Positions 1 to 7,914 are shown, counted from the stretch's first letter. The stretch is DNA of 64,000 nt from Actinotalea sp. JY-7876 (GCF_014042015.1 NZ_CP059493.1:3410001-3474000), one strand, 5' to 3'. Numbers and translations: made by a program. The notes: a model not told the origin generated them from the sequence alone.

Positions 1-1
1 G

Positions 2-640
2 GCGCTCGCCACCGACGCGCCGGCCGATGCGGTCGCGGTCGCGGTCAACGTCACGGCGACGGCCGGGACCGCGCCCACCTCGTACCTGTCCGTGTACGAG
101 GCCGGAGACCCGTACGGGTGGGAGACCAGCACCCTCAACGCGTACCGCGGGGCCGACGTCGCCAACCTCGCCGTCGTCCCGCTGTCCGACGACGGAGCGA
201 TCGAGGTCTACAACAACAGCGGGAACCAGCACGTCGTCCTCGACGTGCAGGGCTGGTACACGCAGACGGACGGCCTCTCCTTCTGGCCGATGGACCACCG
301 TCGGACCGCATCGAGCGAGGGCCCGGCGCTCGGCCCGGGCGCCACCCGGGTCACGACGGACCCCGGTCGTGGGATCGAGGCGCCGGCCGGCGCCCAGGCC
401 GTGCTCCTCAACCTGACGAGCACCCGCGCGACGAGCCCGACGACGTTCGTGACCGCCCACCCCTCCGGCCAGGCACGGCCCTTCACCAGCAACGTGAACG
501 CCCGGCGGGGCATCGACCTCGCCAACAGTGCCGTCGTCGGTCTCGGAGTCGACGGGGGCTGGGCGCTGTACAACAACGCCGGCTCGGTGCGGCTCCTCGA
601 GGACGTCGCGGGATGGTTCGCCCCGAGCAAGGACGACTGA
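2..640 (+). CDS. C-terminal part of a secreted repeat-containing surface protein (5' end outside window)
   Basis: The frame is open from base 2, so the N-terminus lies upstream; 212 residues are visible. Two consecutive copies of a domain of about 95 residues can be seen. Each begins with a beta-rich N(V/L)T segment, runs through a TSN(V)NA or TSTLNA-like motif and AN.AVVPL or AN.AVVGL, and ends in YNN(S/A)GS/GN and DV.GWY/F. This repeat is common at the C-termini of large secreted actinobacterial enzymes and adhesins, so an extracellular or wall-associated place is likely. No catalytic domain is visible in the window. A hairpin terminator follows 30 bases after the stop. Confidence 0.7.
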   Translation, partial: ALATDAPADAVAVAVNVTATAGTAPTSYLSVYEAGDPYGWETSTLNAYRGADVANLAVVPLSDDGAIEVYNNSGNQHVVLDVQGWYTQTDGLSFWPMDHRRTASSEGPALGPGATRVTTDPGRGIEAPAGAQAVLLNLTSTRATSPTTFVTAHPSGQARPFTSNVNARRGIDLANSAVVGLGVDGGWALYNNAGSVRLLEDVAGWFAPSKDD

Positions 641-669
641 GCACCACGAGCGCGGAGCAGAGACGCGGC

Positions 670-701
670 GGCGAGCCCTCCGCGTCCTGAAGGGGCTCGC
701 C
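670..701. terminator. Hairpin terminator between convergent genes
   Basis: Perfect 9-bp arms GGCGAGCCC (670-678) and GGGCTCGCC (693-701) enclose a 14-base loop and are followed by TTCT on the + strand. It lies between the stop of the surface-protein gene (640) and the stop of the convergent small gene (730), so it may serve both directions. Confidence 0.6.
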
Positions 702-729
702 TTCTAGCGGCGCCGCGGTCGGGTCGGGC

Positions 730-945
730 TCAGCTCGCGCGGACCGCGCCCACCACGCGCACGTCGACGGGCACGCCGTCGACCCGGTCGGGCACCCCCG
801 TGCGGTCGCCGGGGTGCTCGACGTTCACGCGGAGCGCGTAGCCGTCGCCGTCGGGCCGGACGCCGATCCCGCGCACGCCCTCGTGCCCGGACAGGGCAGC
901 GCGCAGGTGGGACTTGGCGGTCCGCGCCTCGTTCAGGTCGGCCAT
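730..945 (-). CDS. 71-residue protein resembling the N-terminal domain of the adjacent protease
   Basis: The protein starts MADLNEARTAK and contains GVRGIGVRPDGDGYALRV. The same pattern (DLDEARRTKAEV, then LGLAPQPDGGYGLAVRY) forms the N-terminus of the trypsin-like protease encoded just upstream on the same strand. Both genes point the same way with a 68-base gap, so they may be cotranscribed, the protease first. The small protein has no signal peptide and no protease residues. It may be a free-standing copy of the protease N-domain, perhaps an inhibitor or partner; that role is inference. ATG was chosen because its N-terminus aligns with the domain in the neighbour. Confidence 0.65.
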   Translation of the reverse strand: MADLNEARTAKSHLRAALSGHEGVRGIGVRPDGDGYALRVNVEHPGDRTGVPDRVDGVPVDVRVVGAVRAS

Positions 946-1013
946 GGAGCACCTCGGGGTCGGCGAGCCCGGGGGCTCGCGCTGCGGCGGGGGGACCCGC
1001 GCCGGGGCCGGAC

Positions 1014-2099
1014 TCAGCCCACCAGCTCCGCCTCGAGGGCCTCGAGGACCGCGCCGATCGGGTTGAGGTACGTCAGCCCGGTCCCATTCTCGCCCCCGCT
1101 CTCGCTCCCGGCAAAGAGGAGGCCGACGGCGGCCGCCGCACCGCCGTCCGGCAGGTAGACCAGCGAGCCGCTGTCGCCGCCGCGCGAGAACGGTCCCGAC
1201 CCGAGCCCCTCGACCTCGATCTGGTCGTCGAAGGACAGCTCCCCCAGCTCCGCGCCGTAGCCCACGACGACGTCGTCCAGCTCGATCGCGGTGACCCTCC
1301 CGCGGGTCACGCCCGTGGTGCGGCCGATCTTCTCGACCTCCTCGGCGCCCAGCACCGGGGCCGTCGTCGTGACCGGGCCCGCCGGGTAGGTGGCATCGAC
1401 GTCGGCGTCGTCCAGCGCGGCGACCGCCGCGTCGACCAGGGCCGTGGTGCCGGGGACGAGGGGGACGAAGGCCGCGAGGGTGCCGACGCGGTCGCCCGGG
1501 TCCTGCCCGCCGTCCGCGGGACCCGGCTGCAGGACGGCGTCGCCCACGGACGCCGAGGGCGACCCGACCAGCACGTGGTAGTTCGACAGCGCGTGGAGGC
1601 GGCCCGCGACGGTCACGAACGCGCCCAGGGTGCCCGCGCTGACGTCGACGTGCGCGATGGAGATGCCCGGACGCAGCGGCCGCACGCGGCCGGTCTCGCC
1701 GACCGCCTGCGCGCTGACCACCGGCGGACGGGGGCCGCCGACCGACCGGGGCCGCGCGACGGGCGGGGCCGCGCCACCGGCCGCGACGGCGCGGATGCGC
1801 CCGGTCCGCCGGACGTCGACCGCGGGCCCGACCTGCTCGACCACCCGCCGCGCGACCATGCGCGCCGAGGGCACCCCGAGGCGGTACCGCACCGCGAGGC
1901 CGTAGCCGCCGTCGGGCTGCGGCGCGAGGCCGAGCGCGACGCCGGCGCGCGGACCCGCGGCGCTGCTGGCGACCTGCCGCTCCGCGAGCTCGCGGACGTA
2001 GGCCGCCACCTCGGCCTTGGTGCGGCGCGCCTCGTCGAGGTCCCAGCCGCCCGTCCCCGTCGCGCTCGCTACCCTGCCGCTCGTCGTCCTGCCGCTCAC
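1014..2099 (-). CDS. Trypsin-like serine protease with an N-terminal LxEAR domain
   Basis: A 361-residue protein. Residues about 15-60 form the small domain also found alone in the next gene. A chymotrypsin-fold protease follows: the His motif is SNYHVLVG, an Asp occurs in TTALVDAAVAAL, and the nucleophile sits in FSRGGDSGSLVY, the classic GDSG site. No signal peptide is obvious, so the enzyme may be cytoplasmic, which is unusual for this fold; a family of such NAL1-like or S1-like proteases exists in bacteria. GTG at 2099 was chosen for the AGGGGG element five bases upstream and the alignment of its N-terminus with the small paralogue. The substrate is unknown. Confidence 0.75.
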   Translation of the reverse strand: MSGRTTSGRVASATGTGGWDLDEARRTKAEVAAYVRELAERQVASSAAGPRAGVALGLAPQPDGGYGLAVRYRLGVPSARMVARRVVEQVGPAVDVRRTGRIRAVAAGGAAPPVARPRSVGGPRPPVVSAQAVGETGRVRPLRPGISIAHVDVSAGTLGAFVTVAGRLHALSNYHVLVGSPSASVGDAVLQPGPADGGQDPGDRVGTLAAFVPLVPGTTALVDAAVAALDDADVDATYPAGPVTTTAPVLGAEEVEKIGRTTGVTRGRVTAIELDDVVVGYGAELGELSFDDQIEVEGLGSGPFSRGGDSGSLVYLPDGGAAAAVGLLFAGSESGGENGTGLTYLNPIGAVLEALEAELVG

Positions 2100-2223
2100 G
2101 CATCCCCCTGTCGACACCGTGCGCCGAGTGTGCCGGGCGCCACCGACACCCGTACGGTGACGGCAGCGACCGTGCGGCGTCCACCACCTGTCCACCGCCG
2201 TCGCAGACACCCAGGAGGTACTG

Positions 2224-2724
2224 GTGCGGATCGAGCTCCCCCTCGACGAGGTGCTCACGCTCGCCACGACGCAGGGCGTCGTGCCGCCGTTCGTCCACGG
2301 CCTGCGCGCCGACGGCGAGACGCTGCGCCTGCGCGTCGACGCGGCGGAGGTCATGGGCCGCTCCGGAGGTCTGGGCCGCCTGCTCGGCGGGCTCGCCGGC
2401 GAGGTCCCGATCACGGCCCGCTTCACGGGCTGGGCCGACGGCGTGGTCACGCTCGCGGTCACCGCGGAGAGCCGCGGGATCCCGCTGCACCGCTTCATGC
2501 CGCTCGTCGAGAACAAGATCCGCGAGCGCCTGCGCGCGGCCGGCCTGCCGGACGGCGTGGTCGAGGTACGCACCGGCCCGAGCGACCCGGTCATCGCGGT
2601 CGACACGCGCCGGCTCCTCGCGGCGAAGGTGGCGGGCGTCGTGGTCACGGACGTGCGCGTGCACGACGCGACGCTCCACGTCGCGGCCGTGCTCGACCCC
2701 GAGGTGCCGTTCCGCCTGCTCTGA
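2224..2724 (+). CDS. Hypothetical protein, 166 residues
   Basis: Not recognised. The start GTG at 2224 has a strong AGGAGG ribosome site at 2213-2218. The protein is soluble, alternating beta and helix, with IELPLDEVLTLA at the N-terminus and a conserved-looking RFMPLVENKIRERLRAAGL stretch in the middle; it ends in VPFRLL. It has no signal peptide or membrane segment. It is divergent from the protease gene, with a 124-base shared upstream region, and is followed immediately by a hairpin, so it is probably a single-gene transcript. Confidence 0.7.
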   Translation: MRIELPLDEVLTLATTQGVVPPFVHGLRADGETLRLRVDAAEVMGRSGGLGRLLGGLAGEVPITARFTGWADGVVTLAVTAESRGIPLHRFMPLVENKIRERLRAAGLPDGVVEVRTGPSDPVIAVDTRRLLAAKVAGVVVTDVRVHDATLHVAAVLDPEVPFRLL

Positions 2725-2746
2725 CCGCACCTGCCCGAAGGTGCGG
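2725..2746 (+). terminator. Hairpin terminator after the 166-residue gene
   Basis: CCGCACCT (2725-2732) and AGGTGCGG (2739-2746) pair perfectly around the 6-base loop GCCCGA, starting one base after the stop codon. There is no T-tract, as is usual in GC-rich actinomycetes. Confidence 0.55.
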
Positions 2747-2825
2747 AGCATGGTGCTGGTGGGACCCGTGGGGCCCACGGGAGTCACCTGCGCCACTCTG
2801 GTCACACCCGTCACATGCTCCGCAC
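2741..2825. repeat. Long-range inverted repeat with an internal hairpin between convergent genes
   Basis: GTGCGGAGCATG (2741-2752) is repeated perfectly inverted as CATGCTCCGCAC (2814-2825). Inside lies a second perfect hairpin, CCCGTGG-GGC-CCACGGG (2765-2781). The element fills the gap between the stop of the 166-residue gene and the stop of the WYL regulator. It begins and ends like the triple repeat near 30.5 kb (GTGCGGAGC ... GCTCCGC), so it may belong to a dispersed family, perhaps bidirectional terminators. Confidence 0.6.
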
Positions 2826-2866
2826 ATTCCGCCGGGGCCGACGCGCGGCGAGGCCAGGGCGGGTCG

Positions 2867-3586
2867 TCAGCCGGTGCTCGCGGGGGCCGCGCCCGGGGGC
2901 GGCTCGCCCACGACGTCGACCGCGCGCGGCTCGTAGGGCTCTCGCGTCACGTCGGCCCGCTCGATGCGCGAGAGCCGGAACCAGCGCACGGCATCGCGGT
3001 CCGGATCCCAGGCGATGACGTTCCACCGGCCCCGCGCGTGGGCGAGCAGGATCGGCTCGACGTGGCGGCGCGTGACGGCCCCCGTCGCGGACCGGTAGCG
3101 GATCGCGAGCACGAGGTGCCGGCCGAGCGACTCCTCGACGGCGCGCAGCACGGCCGGCGCCGCCACCGGCTCGTCCGCGCCCGTCCCGGGCACCCGGCCG
3201 TCGAGCCAGATCCGGCCGGCGAGCTCGCCCGCGCGCTCCCGGTCGCCCGGTCCGAGGGCGTCGAAGACCTTGCCGCGCGCGGCGGCCCCGTCGGCGGAGA
3301 ACGGGCTGCCCGGCGGGAGCGCCGCGAGCGCGACCGCCACGGCGACGGCCTGCGCGGGCGTGAAGTTCACGGGCGGGAGCGAGGCGACGCTGTCCAGCAC
3401 GTAGCCGCCCCCCGGGCCGGCCTGCGCCCAGATGGGCAGCCCCGCCTGCTGGAGGGCAGAGACGTCGCGCTTGACGGTCCGCTCGCTGACCTCGAGCAGG
3501 CAGGCGAGCCGCGGGCCGGAGGTGCCGGCCGGTCCGGCGCGGCGCAGCTCCTCGGCGACGGCGTAGAGGCGCTCGGTCCGGTTCAC
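2867..3586 (-). CDS. YafY-type HTH/WYL-domain transcriptional regulator
   Basis: A 239-residue regulator. Residues about 1-60 form a winged helix-turn-helix (LACLLEVSERTVKRDVSALQ). The C-terminal half (about 125-225) is a WYL-type sensor domain with AIRYRSATG, RHVEPILLAHARGRWNVIAW and a conserved RWFRLSRIERA segment. Such proteins usually repress or activate a neighbouring gene. This gene is divergent from the alpha/beta hydrolase with only 68 bases between the two starts, and that gap holds a perfect inverted repeat suited to be its operator. The ligand is unknown. Confidence 0.85.
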   Translation of the reverse strand: MNRTERLYAVAEELRRAGPAGTSGPRLACLLEVSERTVKRDVSALQQAGLPIWAQAGPGGGYVLDSVASLPPVNFTPAQAVAVAVALAALPPGSPFSADGAAARGKVFDALGPGDRERAGELAGRIWLDGRVPGTGADEPVAAPAVLRAVEESLGRHLVLAIRYRSATGAVTRRHVEPILLAHARGRWNVIAWDPDRDAVRWFRLSRIERADVTREPYEPRAVDVVGEPPPGAAPASTG

Positions 3587-3612
3587 GCCACCTCCTCAGG
3601 TCCCGCGGCAAT

Positions 3613-3632
3613 GGTGACAGACCGGTGTCACC
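3613..3632. promoter_or_regulatory. Candidate operator of the WYL regulator
   Basis: GGTGACA (3613-3619) and TGTCACC (3626-3632) form a perfect inverted repeat with a 6-base spacer, midway between the divergent starts at 3586 and 3655. Its place and symmetry suit a dimeric regulator controlling both genes. Confidence 0.5.
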
Positions 3633-3654
3633 GAGGCGGCCCGAGACTCGTGCC

Positions 3655-4392
3655 ATGACTCTCCCCACCCCTGCGCCCGCTGCGGCCGCGCCCGCCGTCC
3701 ACGTCGTCCTCGTCCCCGGCTTCTGGCTCGGTGCGTGGGCATGGGACCGCGTGGTCCCGGGGCTGCGCGCCGCCGGCTTCGTCCCGCACGCCGTCACGCT
3801 GCCGGGCCTCGAGAGCGCCGACGCCGACCGCTCCGGCCTCACGCTCGACGACCACGTCGACGCCGTGCTCGACCTCGTGGCCGCGCTCGACGGCGACGTC
3901 GTGCTGGTGGGGCACAGCGGCGGCGCCGTGGTGGTCCAGCACGTGGTGGACCGGGTCCCGGACCGCGTCCGGCGCGTCGTCTACGTCGACGCCGGACCGC
4001 TGAGCGCGGGCCACGCGATCGCACCGGACGCGTCCGGCGCCGACCACCCGCTGCCGTCGTGGGAGCAGCTCGCCGAGCAGGGCAGCAGCGCGACGGGCCT
4101 GGACGACGCGCTGCGCGCCGAGCTCGAGAACCGCGCGGTGCCCCACCCGGCGGGCGTCGCCAACGCCCCGGCCCGGCGGGGCGACGCCCGCCGCCTCGCG
4201 GTCCCCGTCACGGTGGTCTGCACGAGCATCCCGTCGCCGGTGCTGCAGGACCTCGTGGCGGCGGGGCACATGCCGACGGACCTGCCCGAGAGCCACGACG
4301 TCACCTACGTCGACCTGCCCACCGGGCACTGGCCGATGCTGTCGCGGCCGGACGACCTCGCCGCGGCCGTCGCGGCGGCCGCGCGCGCCTGA
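3655..4392 (+). CDS. Alpha/beta hydrolase
   Basis: A 245-residue alpha/beta-hydrolase. An oxyanion-type VLVPGFWLGAWAW is at the N-terminus, the nucleophile elbow is GHSGGAV, an acid-bearing strand follows VTVVCTSI, and the catalytic His is in LPTGHWPMLSRP near the C-terminus. It resembles small salicylate-esterase or menaquinone-type hydrolases; the substrate cannot be deduced. ATG at 3655 was preferred to an in-frame upstream GTG at 3625 because that one lies inside the inverted repeat. It is divergent from the WYL regulator, which probably controls it. Confidence 0.8.
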   Translation: MTLPTPAPAAAAPAVHVVLVPGFWLGAWAWDRVVPGLRAAGFVPHAVTLPGLESADADRSGLTLDDHVDAVLDLVAALDGDVVLVGHSGGAVVVQHVVDRVPDRVRRVVYVDAGPLSAGHAIAPDASGADHPLPSWEQLAEQGSSATGLDDALRAELENRAVPHPAGVANAPARRGDARRLAVPVTVVCTSIPSPVLQDLVAAGHMPTDLPESHDVTYVDLPTGHWPMLSRPDDLAAAVAAAARA

Positions 4393-4446
4393 CGCCGCGC
4401 CGACGGCACCGGCCGCACCGCACGCCGAAAGATCTTGAAGCCTCCT

Positions 4447-4476
4447 GCATCCGAACGCTGCCCGGCGCCAGTAGTT
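4447..4476 (+). promoter_or_regulatory. Possible ECF-sigma promoter before the DUF4397 gene
   Basis: GCATCC (4447-4452) is separated by 18 bases from GTAGTT (4471-4476), about 50 bases before the start. In mycobacteria, SigK promoters carry a CCATCC-like -35 element; the sigma/RskA pair downstream makes an analogous motif plausible here. This is suggestive only. Confidence 0.3.
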
Positions 4477-4526
4477 CAGGTGTCAAGCAGTTCCCCAGCC
4501 CCTCGGGGCAGGACCCAGGAGGAATC

Positions 4527-5357
4527 ATGCGCGCACGACTTGCCACCGGCCTCGCCGGAACCGCAGCACTCGGACTCAGTGTCCTGGCGGCGCTCCCGGC
4601 CGCCGCCGCCACGAGCGACACCGCGCAGCTCTCGGTGCTCCACGGCGTCCCCGACCTGGTCGTCGACGTCTGGGTCAACGGCGAGCGCACGCTCGACGAC
4701 TTCCAGCCCGGGGACCTCGCCGGGCCCCTGGACCTGCCCGCCGGCACGTACAGCGTCGCGATCACCGCGGCCGACGCCGCCGACGCGAGCGCCCCGGCCA
4801 TCGGCCCCGTCGACCTGCCGCTCATGGGCGGCATGAACTACACCGCCGTCGCTCACCTCGACGCGTCCGGCGCCCCGACGGCGACGCTCTACACCAACGA
4901 CCTCACGCCCACGGCCGCCGGCCAGGGACGGCTGACGGTCCGCCACGACGCCGCGGCACCCGCCGTCGACGTGCTGGCGGGCGGCTCGCCGGTCATCACG
5001 AACCTCGCCAACCCGGGCGAGCAGTCACTCGACCTCCCGGCCGGCACGATCTCGGCCGCCGTCGCCGCGACCGGCACGACGACGCCCGTCATCGGCCCGA
5101 CCGACGTCACCGTGACCGAGGGCGTCAGCACGATCGTCTACGCGTGGGGCTCGCTCGACGCGGGCAACCTGCAGCTCGCGGTGCAGACCATCGAGGGCCT
5201 GCACTCCTCGCCCGCCGGCGTCCCGTCCGGCGAGCTCGGACTGGCGGACACCACGTCGTCCGCCCCCTGGCTGATCGGCGCGGCGCTGCTGACCGCCGCG
5301 GGCGGGGCCGTCCTGCTGGGGCGTCGCGCCTACGCGACGTCGACCGCGCGGGACTGA
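4527..5357 (+). CDS. DUF4397 domain-containing secreted protein with C-terminal membrane anchor
   Basis: A 276-residue exported protein. The signal peptide ends near ALPAAAATS (about residue 29). Two DUF4397-type units follow: one begins LSVLHGVPDLVVDVWVNG, the other LTVRHDAAAPAVDVLAGG, each with a DLPAGT motif. The C-terminus has a hydrophobic segment (about 245-265) followed by GRRAYATSTARD, a membrane anchor with positive tail; no clear LPxTG site is seen. AGGAGGA at 4517-4523 supports the ATG. It precedes a class F sortase, a pairing often seen in actinomycetes, and is probably a cell-envelope adhesin-like protein. Confidence 0.85.
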   Translation: MRARLATGLAGTAALGLSVLAALPAAAATSDTAQLSVLHGVPDLVVDVWVNGERTLDDFQPGDLAGPLDLPAGTYSVAITAADAADASAPAIGPVDLPLMGGMNYTAVAHLDASGAPTATLYTNDLTPTAAGQGRLTVRHDAAAPAVDVLAGGSPVITNLANPGEQSLDLPAGTISAAVAATGTTTPVIGPTDVTVTEGVSTIVYAWGSLDAGNLQLAVQTIEGLHSSPAGVPSGELGLADTTSSAPWLIGAALLTAAGGAVLLGRRAYATSTARD

Positions 5358-5372
5358 CCTGCCGCGATCAGG

Positions 5373-5408
5373 CCGGGCGCGGGTCCGCTTCGCCGGACCC
5401 GCGCCCGG
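5373..5408 (+). terminator. Strong intrinsic terminator after the DUF4397 gene
   Basis: Perfect 15-bp arms CCGGGCGCGGGTCCG (5373-5387) and CGGACCCGCGCCCGG (5394-5408) enclose the loop CTTCGC and are followed by TTCTCTCG. It lies 16 bases after the stop and should stop or attenuate transcription before the sortase gene. Confidence 0.75.
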
Positions 5409-5414
5409 TTCTCT

Positions 5415-5441
5415 CGTCCGGCCGCTCCGCGCGGCCGGACG
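5415..5441 (+). terminator. Second hairpin in the DUF4397-sortase gap
   Basis: CGTCCGGCCG (5415-5424) pairs with CGGCCGGACG (5432-5441) around a 7-base loop, only six bases after the first terminator. It may reinforce termination or form an alternative structure. Confidence 0.5.
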
Positions 5442-5500
5442 CTCGGCCTGACCGGCCGGACACACGAGCACCAGCACCACGCGCGGGGCAGGAGGACGAG

Positions 5501-6151
5501 ATGACCGCACGCAGCACGGCCCTCGCGCTCGCGGCCCTCCTCCTCCTCGGCGCGTGCACGGCGCCCGCGCCGTCGGGGGACGCCGAAGGGCTCACGCCCG
5601 CCCCCGCCACCTCCGCCCCGGCGTCGGCGGCCCCCGCGGCGCCCCTGCCCGACATCCCCGTCCGGTCCGCCGACCTCTCGGCCCTGACCGTCCCGGACGC
5701 CCCGGCCCCGACCGCGGTCCGCATCCCGTCCCTGGAGATCGACGTTCCCGTCGACCCGGTCGGCGTGCAGGCCGACGGCCAGATGGAGATCCCGCCCTTG
5801 GCCGAGCGCGCCGGCTGGTACCGCTACGGGGCCGCGCCGGGCGAGCCCGAGGGCACCGCCGTCATCGCGGCGCACGTGGACTCCGTCGCCTCCGCCGGCC
5901 TGGGACCCTTCGCCCGCCTGCGCGACCTCGCCCCGGGCGCGACCGTCGAGGTGAGCCTCGCCGACGGTGCCGTCGTGCCCTACGTCGTGACCTCGGTGAC
6001 CTCCGTCGCGAAGGACGACGCCGCCTGGGACACCGTCTTCACGCGCGAGGGCCCCGCCCGGCTGGTGCTCGTGACGTGCGGTGGTACGTTCCAGCGCGAG
6101 GCCTCCCGGTACTCGGACAACATCATCGTCACCGCCGACCCCGTCCGCTGA
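5501..6151 (+). CDS. Class F sortase (lipoprotein-like signal)
   Basis: A 216-residue sortase. The N-terminus is a lipoprotein signal with lipobox LLGAC followed by a Pro/Ala-rich linker. The catalytic domain begins at about residue 65 ([19 protein letters not shown]). The catalytic His is in VIAAHVDS, the Cys in [10 protein letters not shown], and the Arg in the [10 protein letters not shown] segment, as in actinobacterial class F sortases. ATG at 5501 has an AGGAGG site at 5490-5495. It presumably joins or processes surface proteins such as the DUF4397 protein before it; that link is inferred from gene order. The sigma gene overlaps its stop. Confidence 0.85.
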   Translation: MTARSTALALAALLLLGACTAPAPSGDAEGLTPAPATSAPASAAPAAPLPDIPVRSADLSALTVPDAPAPTAVRIPSLEIDVPVDPVGVQADGQMEIPPLAERAGWYRYGAAPGEPEGTAVIAAHVDSVASAGLGPFARLRDLAPGATVEVSLADGAVVPYVVTSVTSVAKDDAAWDTVFTREGPARLVLVTCGGTFQREASRYSDNIIVTADPVR

Positions 6152-6837
6152 TGTCCTCCGCCGTCGAGTTCTCCGGTGGGACGCCACCCGGGCACGGCCC
6201 GCACCTGTGGCTCGGGCCCGGACCCACCCCCTTCGCAGGAAGGAGCGCTCCGCTGTCCTCGTCACCCGTCGCGCAGCTGCACGCGCCCGCCTCCTGGGCG
6301 GACGACGTCGTGGGGCGCGCGTTCGCCGGGGGCGACGAGACCGCGCTCGCGGAGGCGTTCCGGCGCTGGGCGCCCTTCGTCCACACGCTCGCCCTGCGCT
6401 CGCTCCGGGACGACGCCGACGCGCAGGACGTCACGCAGCAGGTGTTCGTCAGCGCGTGGCGCAGCCGGGGCGGCTTCGACCCCGCCCGCTCGCCGCTGCC
6501 CGCGTGGCTCACCGGCATCGCGCGGAACGCGGTCGCCGACGTGCACGCGCGGCGCGGCCGCGACCGCCGCAACGAGGTCGCCGTCGCGACGCGCACCGGC
6601 CCCGAGCCCGAGCCGGAGACGGCGGCGGTCGCGGAGCGCGTCACCGTCGCGGACGAGCTGACGCGCCTCGGCGAGCCGCAACGCACCATCATGGCTCTCG
6701 CGTTCTGGGAGGACCTCACGCACGACCAGATCGCCCAGCGGCTCGACCTGCCCCTGGGGACCGTCAAGAGCCACATCAGACGCAGCCTGCTGCGCCTGCG
6801 CGACCGGTTGGAGGTGGATGGTGGAGCACGTCGCTGA
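6151..6837 (+). CDS. ECF-family RNA polymerase sigma factor
   Basis: A 228-residue protein if it starts at the ATG overlapping the sortase stop by one base. Region 2 is seen at [19 protein letters not shown] with [16 protein letters not shown], and region 4 at [19 protein letters not shown] followed by [19 protein letters not shown]. The first 45 residues are not sigma-like; a stronger ribosome site (AGGAAGGAG near 6237) precedes a CTG codon, so the true start may be about 6253. The next gene encodes an RskA-like anti-sigma factor and overlaps by 20 bases, as for SigK-RskA pairs. Likely targets are this operon and envelope genes. Confidence 0.85.
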   Translation: MSSAVEFSGGTPPGHGPHLWLGPGPTPFAGRSAPLSSSPVAQLHAPASWADDVVGRAFAGGDETALAEAFRRWAPFVHTLALRSLRDDADAQDVTQQVFVSAWRSRGGFDPARSPLPAWLTGIARNAVADVHARRGRDRRNEVAVATRTGPEPEPETAAVAERVTVADELTRLGEPQRTIMALAFWEDLTHDQIAQRLDLPLGTVKSHIRRSLLRLRDRLEVDGGARR

Positions 6838-7597
6838 GGAGGACCTCGCGCTGCTCGCGCTCGGCGAGCCGGCGAGCGAGGCCGTCCGCGCCCACGTCGC
6901 CCGGTGCGAGGAGTGCGCCGCCGCGGTGGCCGAGCTGGCCGCGGTGGTCGCCGTCGGGCGCGCCGTGACGCCCGGTGACGCGCTCGTGCCGCCGCCCCCG
7001 CAGGTCTGGACGGGGATCCGCGACGAGCTCGGGCTGGCGGCGGACCTCGAGCCCGACGGGCGCTCGCGCGCCGTGACGGCTCCCGCCGTGGACGAGGCGC
7101 CCGCCGAGAGCGCGCCGACGGCGCCCGTCGTCGACCTCGCGGCGGCCCGCGGCCGCCGCGGCGCCCGGCTGCCCTGGATCGCGGCGGCCGCGGCGGCCGG
7201 CATCGTGGTCGGCGGCGTGGGCGCGACGTTCCTGTCCGGCGTGCGCGAGCGCGACGCCGACTCCGAGGTGCTCGCGCAGGCCAGGCTCGAGCCGCTCCCG
7301 GGCTGGGACGCGACCGGGGAGGCCGTCGTCGAGGTCACGCCCGACGGCTCGCGCGAGCTGGTCCTCTCGGTCGAGGACGCGGGCAGCGACGGCGACTTCC
7401 GCGAGGTGTGGCTCATCGACCGGGACGTCACGCGGCTGGTGAGCCTCGGCGTGCTGCAGGGATCCGAGGGTCGCTTCACCGTGCCCGAGGGGCTGGACCT
7501 GTCGGACTTCGCCGTCGTGGACGTGTCCGAGGAGCCGTTCGACGGGGACCCGGCCCACTCGGGCGACAGCATCGTGCGCGGCGTCCTCGACGCCTGA
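6818..7597 (+). CDS. RskA-type zinc-binding anti-sigma factor
   Basis: A 259-residue membrane protein. The N-terminal cytoplasmic domain holds a zinc-type motif [12 protein letters not shown]. One membrane segment is seen at about residues 122-142 ([20 protein letters not shown]). The external C-terminal domain has the RskA pattern [23 protein letters not shown] and [19 protein letters not shown]. It should hold the preceding sigma factor inactive until regulated proteolysis. ATG at 6818 lies inside the end of the sigma gene, indicating translational coupling. Confidence 0.88.
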   Translation: MVEHVAEEDLALLALGEPASEAVRAHVARCEECAAAVAELAAVVAVGRAVTPGDALVPPPPQVWTGIRDELGLAADLEPDGRSRAVTAPAVDEAPAESAPTAPVVDLAAARGRRGARLPWIAAAAAAGIVVGGVGATFLSGVRERDADSEVLAQARLEPLPGWDATGEAVVEVTPDGSRELVLSVEDAGSDGDFREVWLIDRDVTRLVSLGVLQGSEGRFTVPEGLDLSDFAVVDVSEEPFDGDPAHSGDSIVRGVLDA

Positions 7598-7613
7598 GTC
7601 GGCCGGTCAGCAC

Positions 7614-7645
7614 GACGCCCGCACCACAGTCATGGCGCGGGCGTC
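7614..7645. terminator. Hairpin terminator between convergent genes
   Basis: GACGCCCGC (7614-7622) and GCGGGCGTC (7637-7645) pair perfectly around a 14-base loop, between the anti-sigma stop (7597) and the convergent DUF6458 stop (7675). Confidence 0.55.
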
Positions 7646-7674
7646 GGCGTCCTGGGTCGTGCAGGGGGTGCCGC

Positions 7675-7914
7675 TCAGACGGCGGGGCCGGCCGGCGGGG
7701 GGGTGCGCGTGTCGTACCGCTCGACCACCTCGCGGTGGCTGGTGTTGGCGCGCTGCTTGTTGTAGACCATGCCCATGATCAGGGAGATGATCCCCGCCGC
7801 GATCATGATGTAGCCGACCATGTTCAGGTTGACCACGTCCCACGTGTCGGGGGCGATGGCGAAGGCGAGGATCGCACCGACGACGATCAGGAAGATCCCG
7901 GTTCCGATACCCAT
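7675..7914 (-). CDS. Small DUF6458-type membrane protein
   Basis: 79 residues with two hydrophobic segments (GIFLIVVGAILAFAIA and MVGYIMIAAGIISLIMGMVY) separated by DTWDVVNLN, then a short charged tail with YDTRTPPP. This is the layout of the small actinobacterial DUF6458 membrane proteins, whose function is unknown. ATG at 7914 has an AGGAGGAGGA ribosome site seven bases upstream. Confidence 0.8.
   Translation of the reverse strand: MGIGTGIFLIVVGAILAFAIAPDTWDVVNLNMVGYIMIAAGIISLIMGMVYNKQRANTSHREVVERYDTRTPPPAGPAV

Noticed and set aside
730-2814. Very long open frame on the minus strand (about 690 codons) across two genes
   Set aside because: Its N-terminal two-thirds are Arg/Pro/Gly-rich and out of frame with the protease. 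Only its last 71 codons form a real gene.
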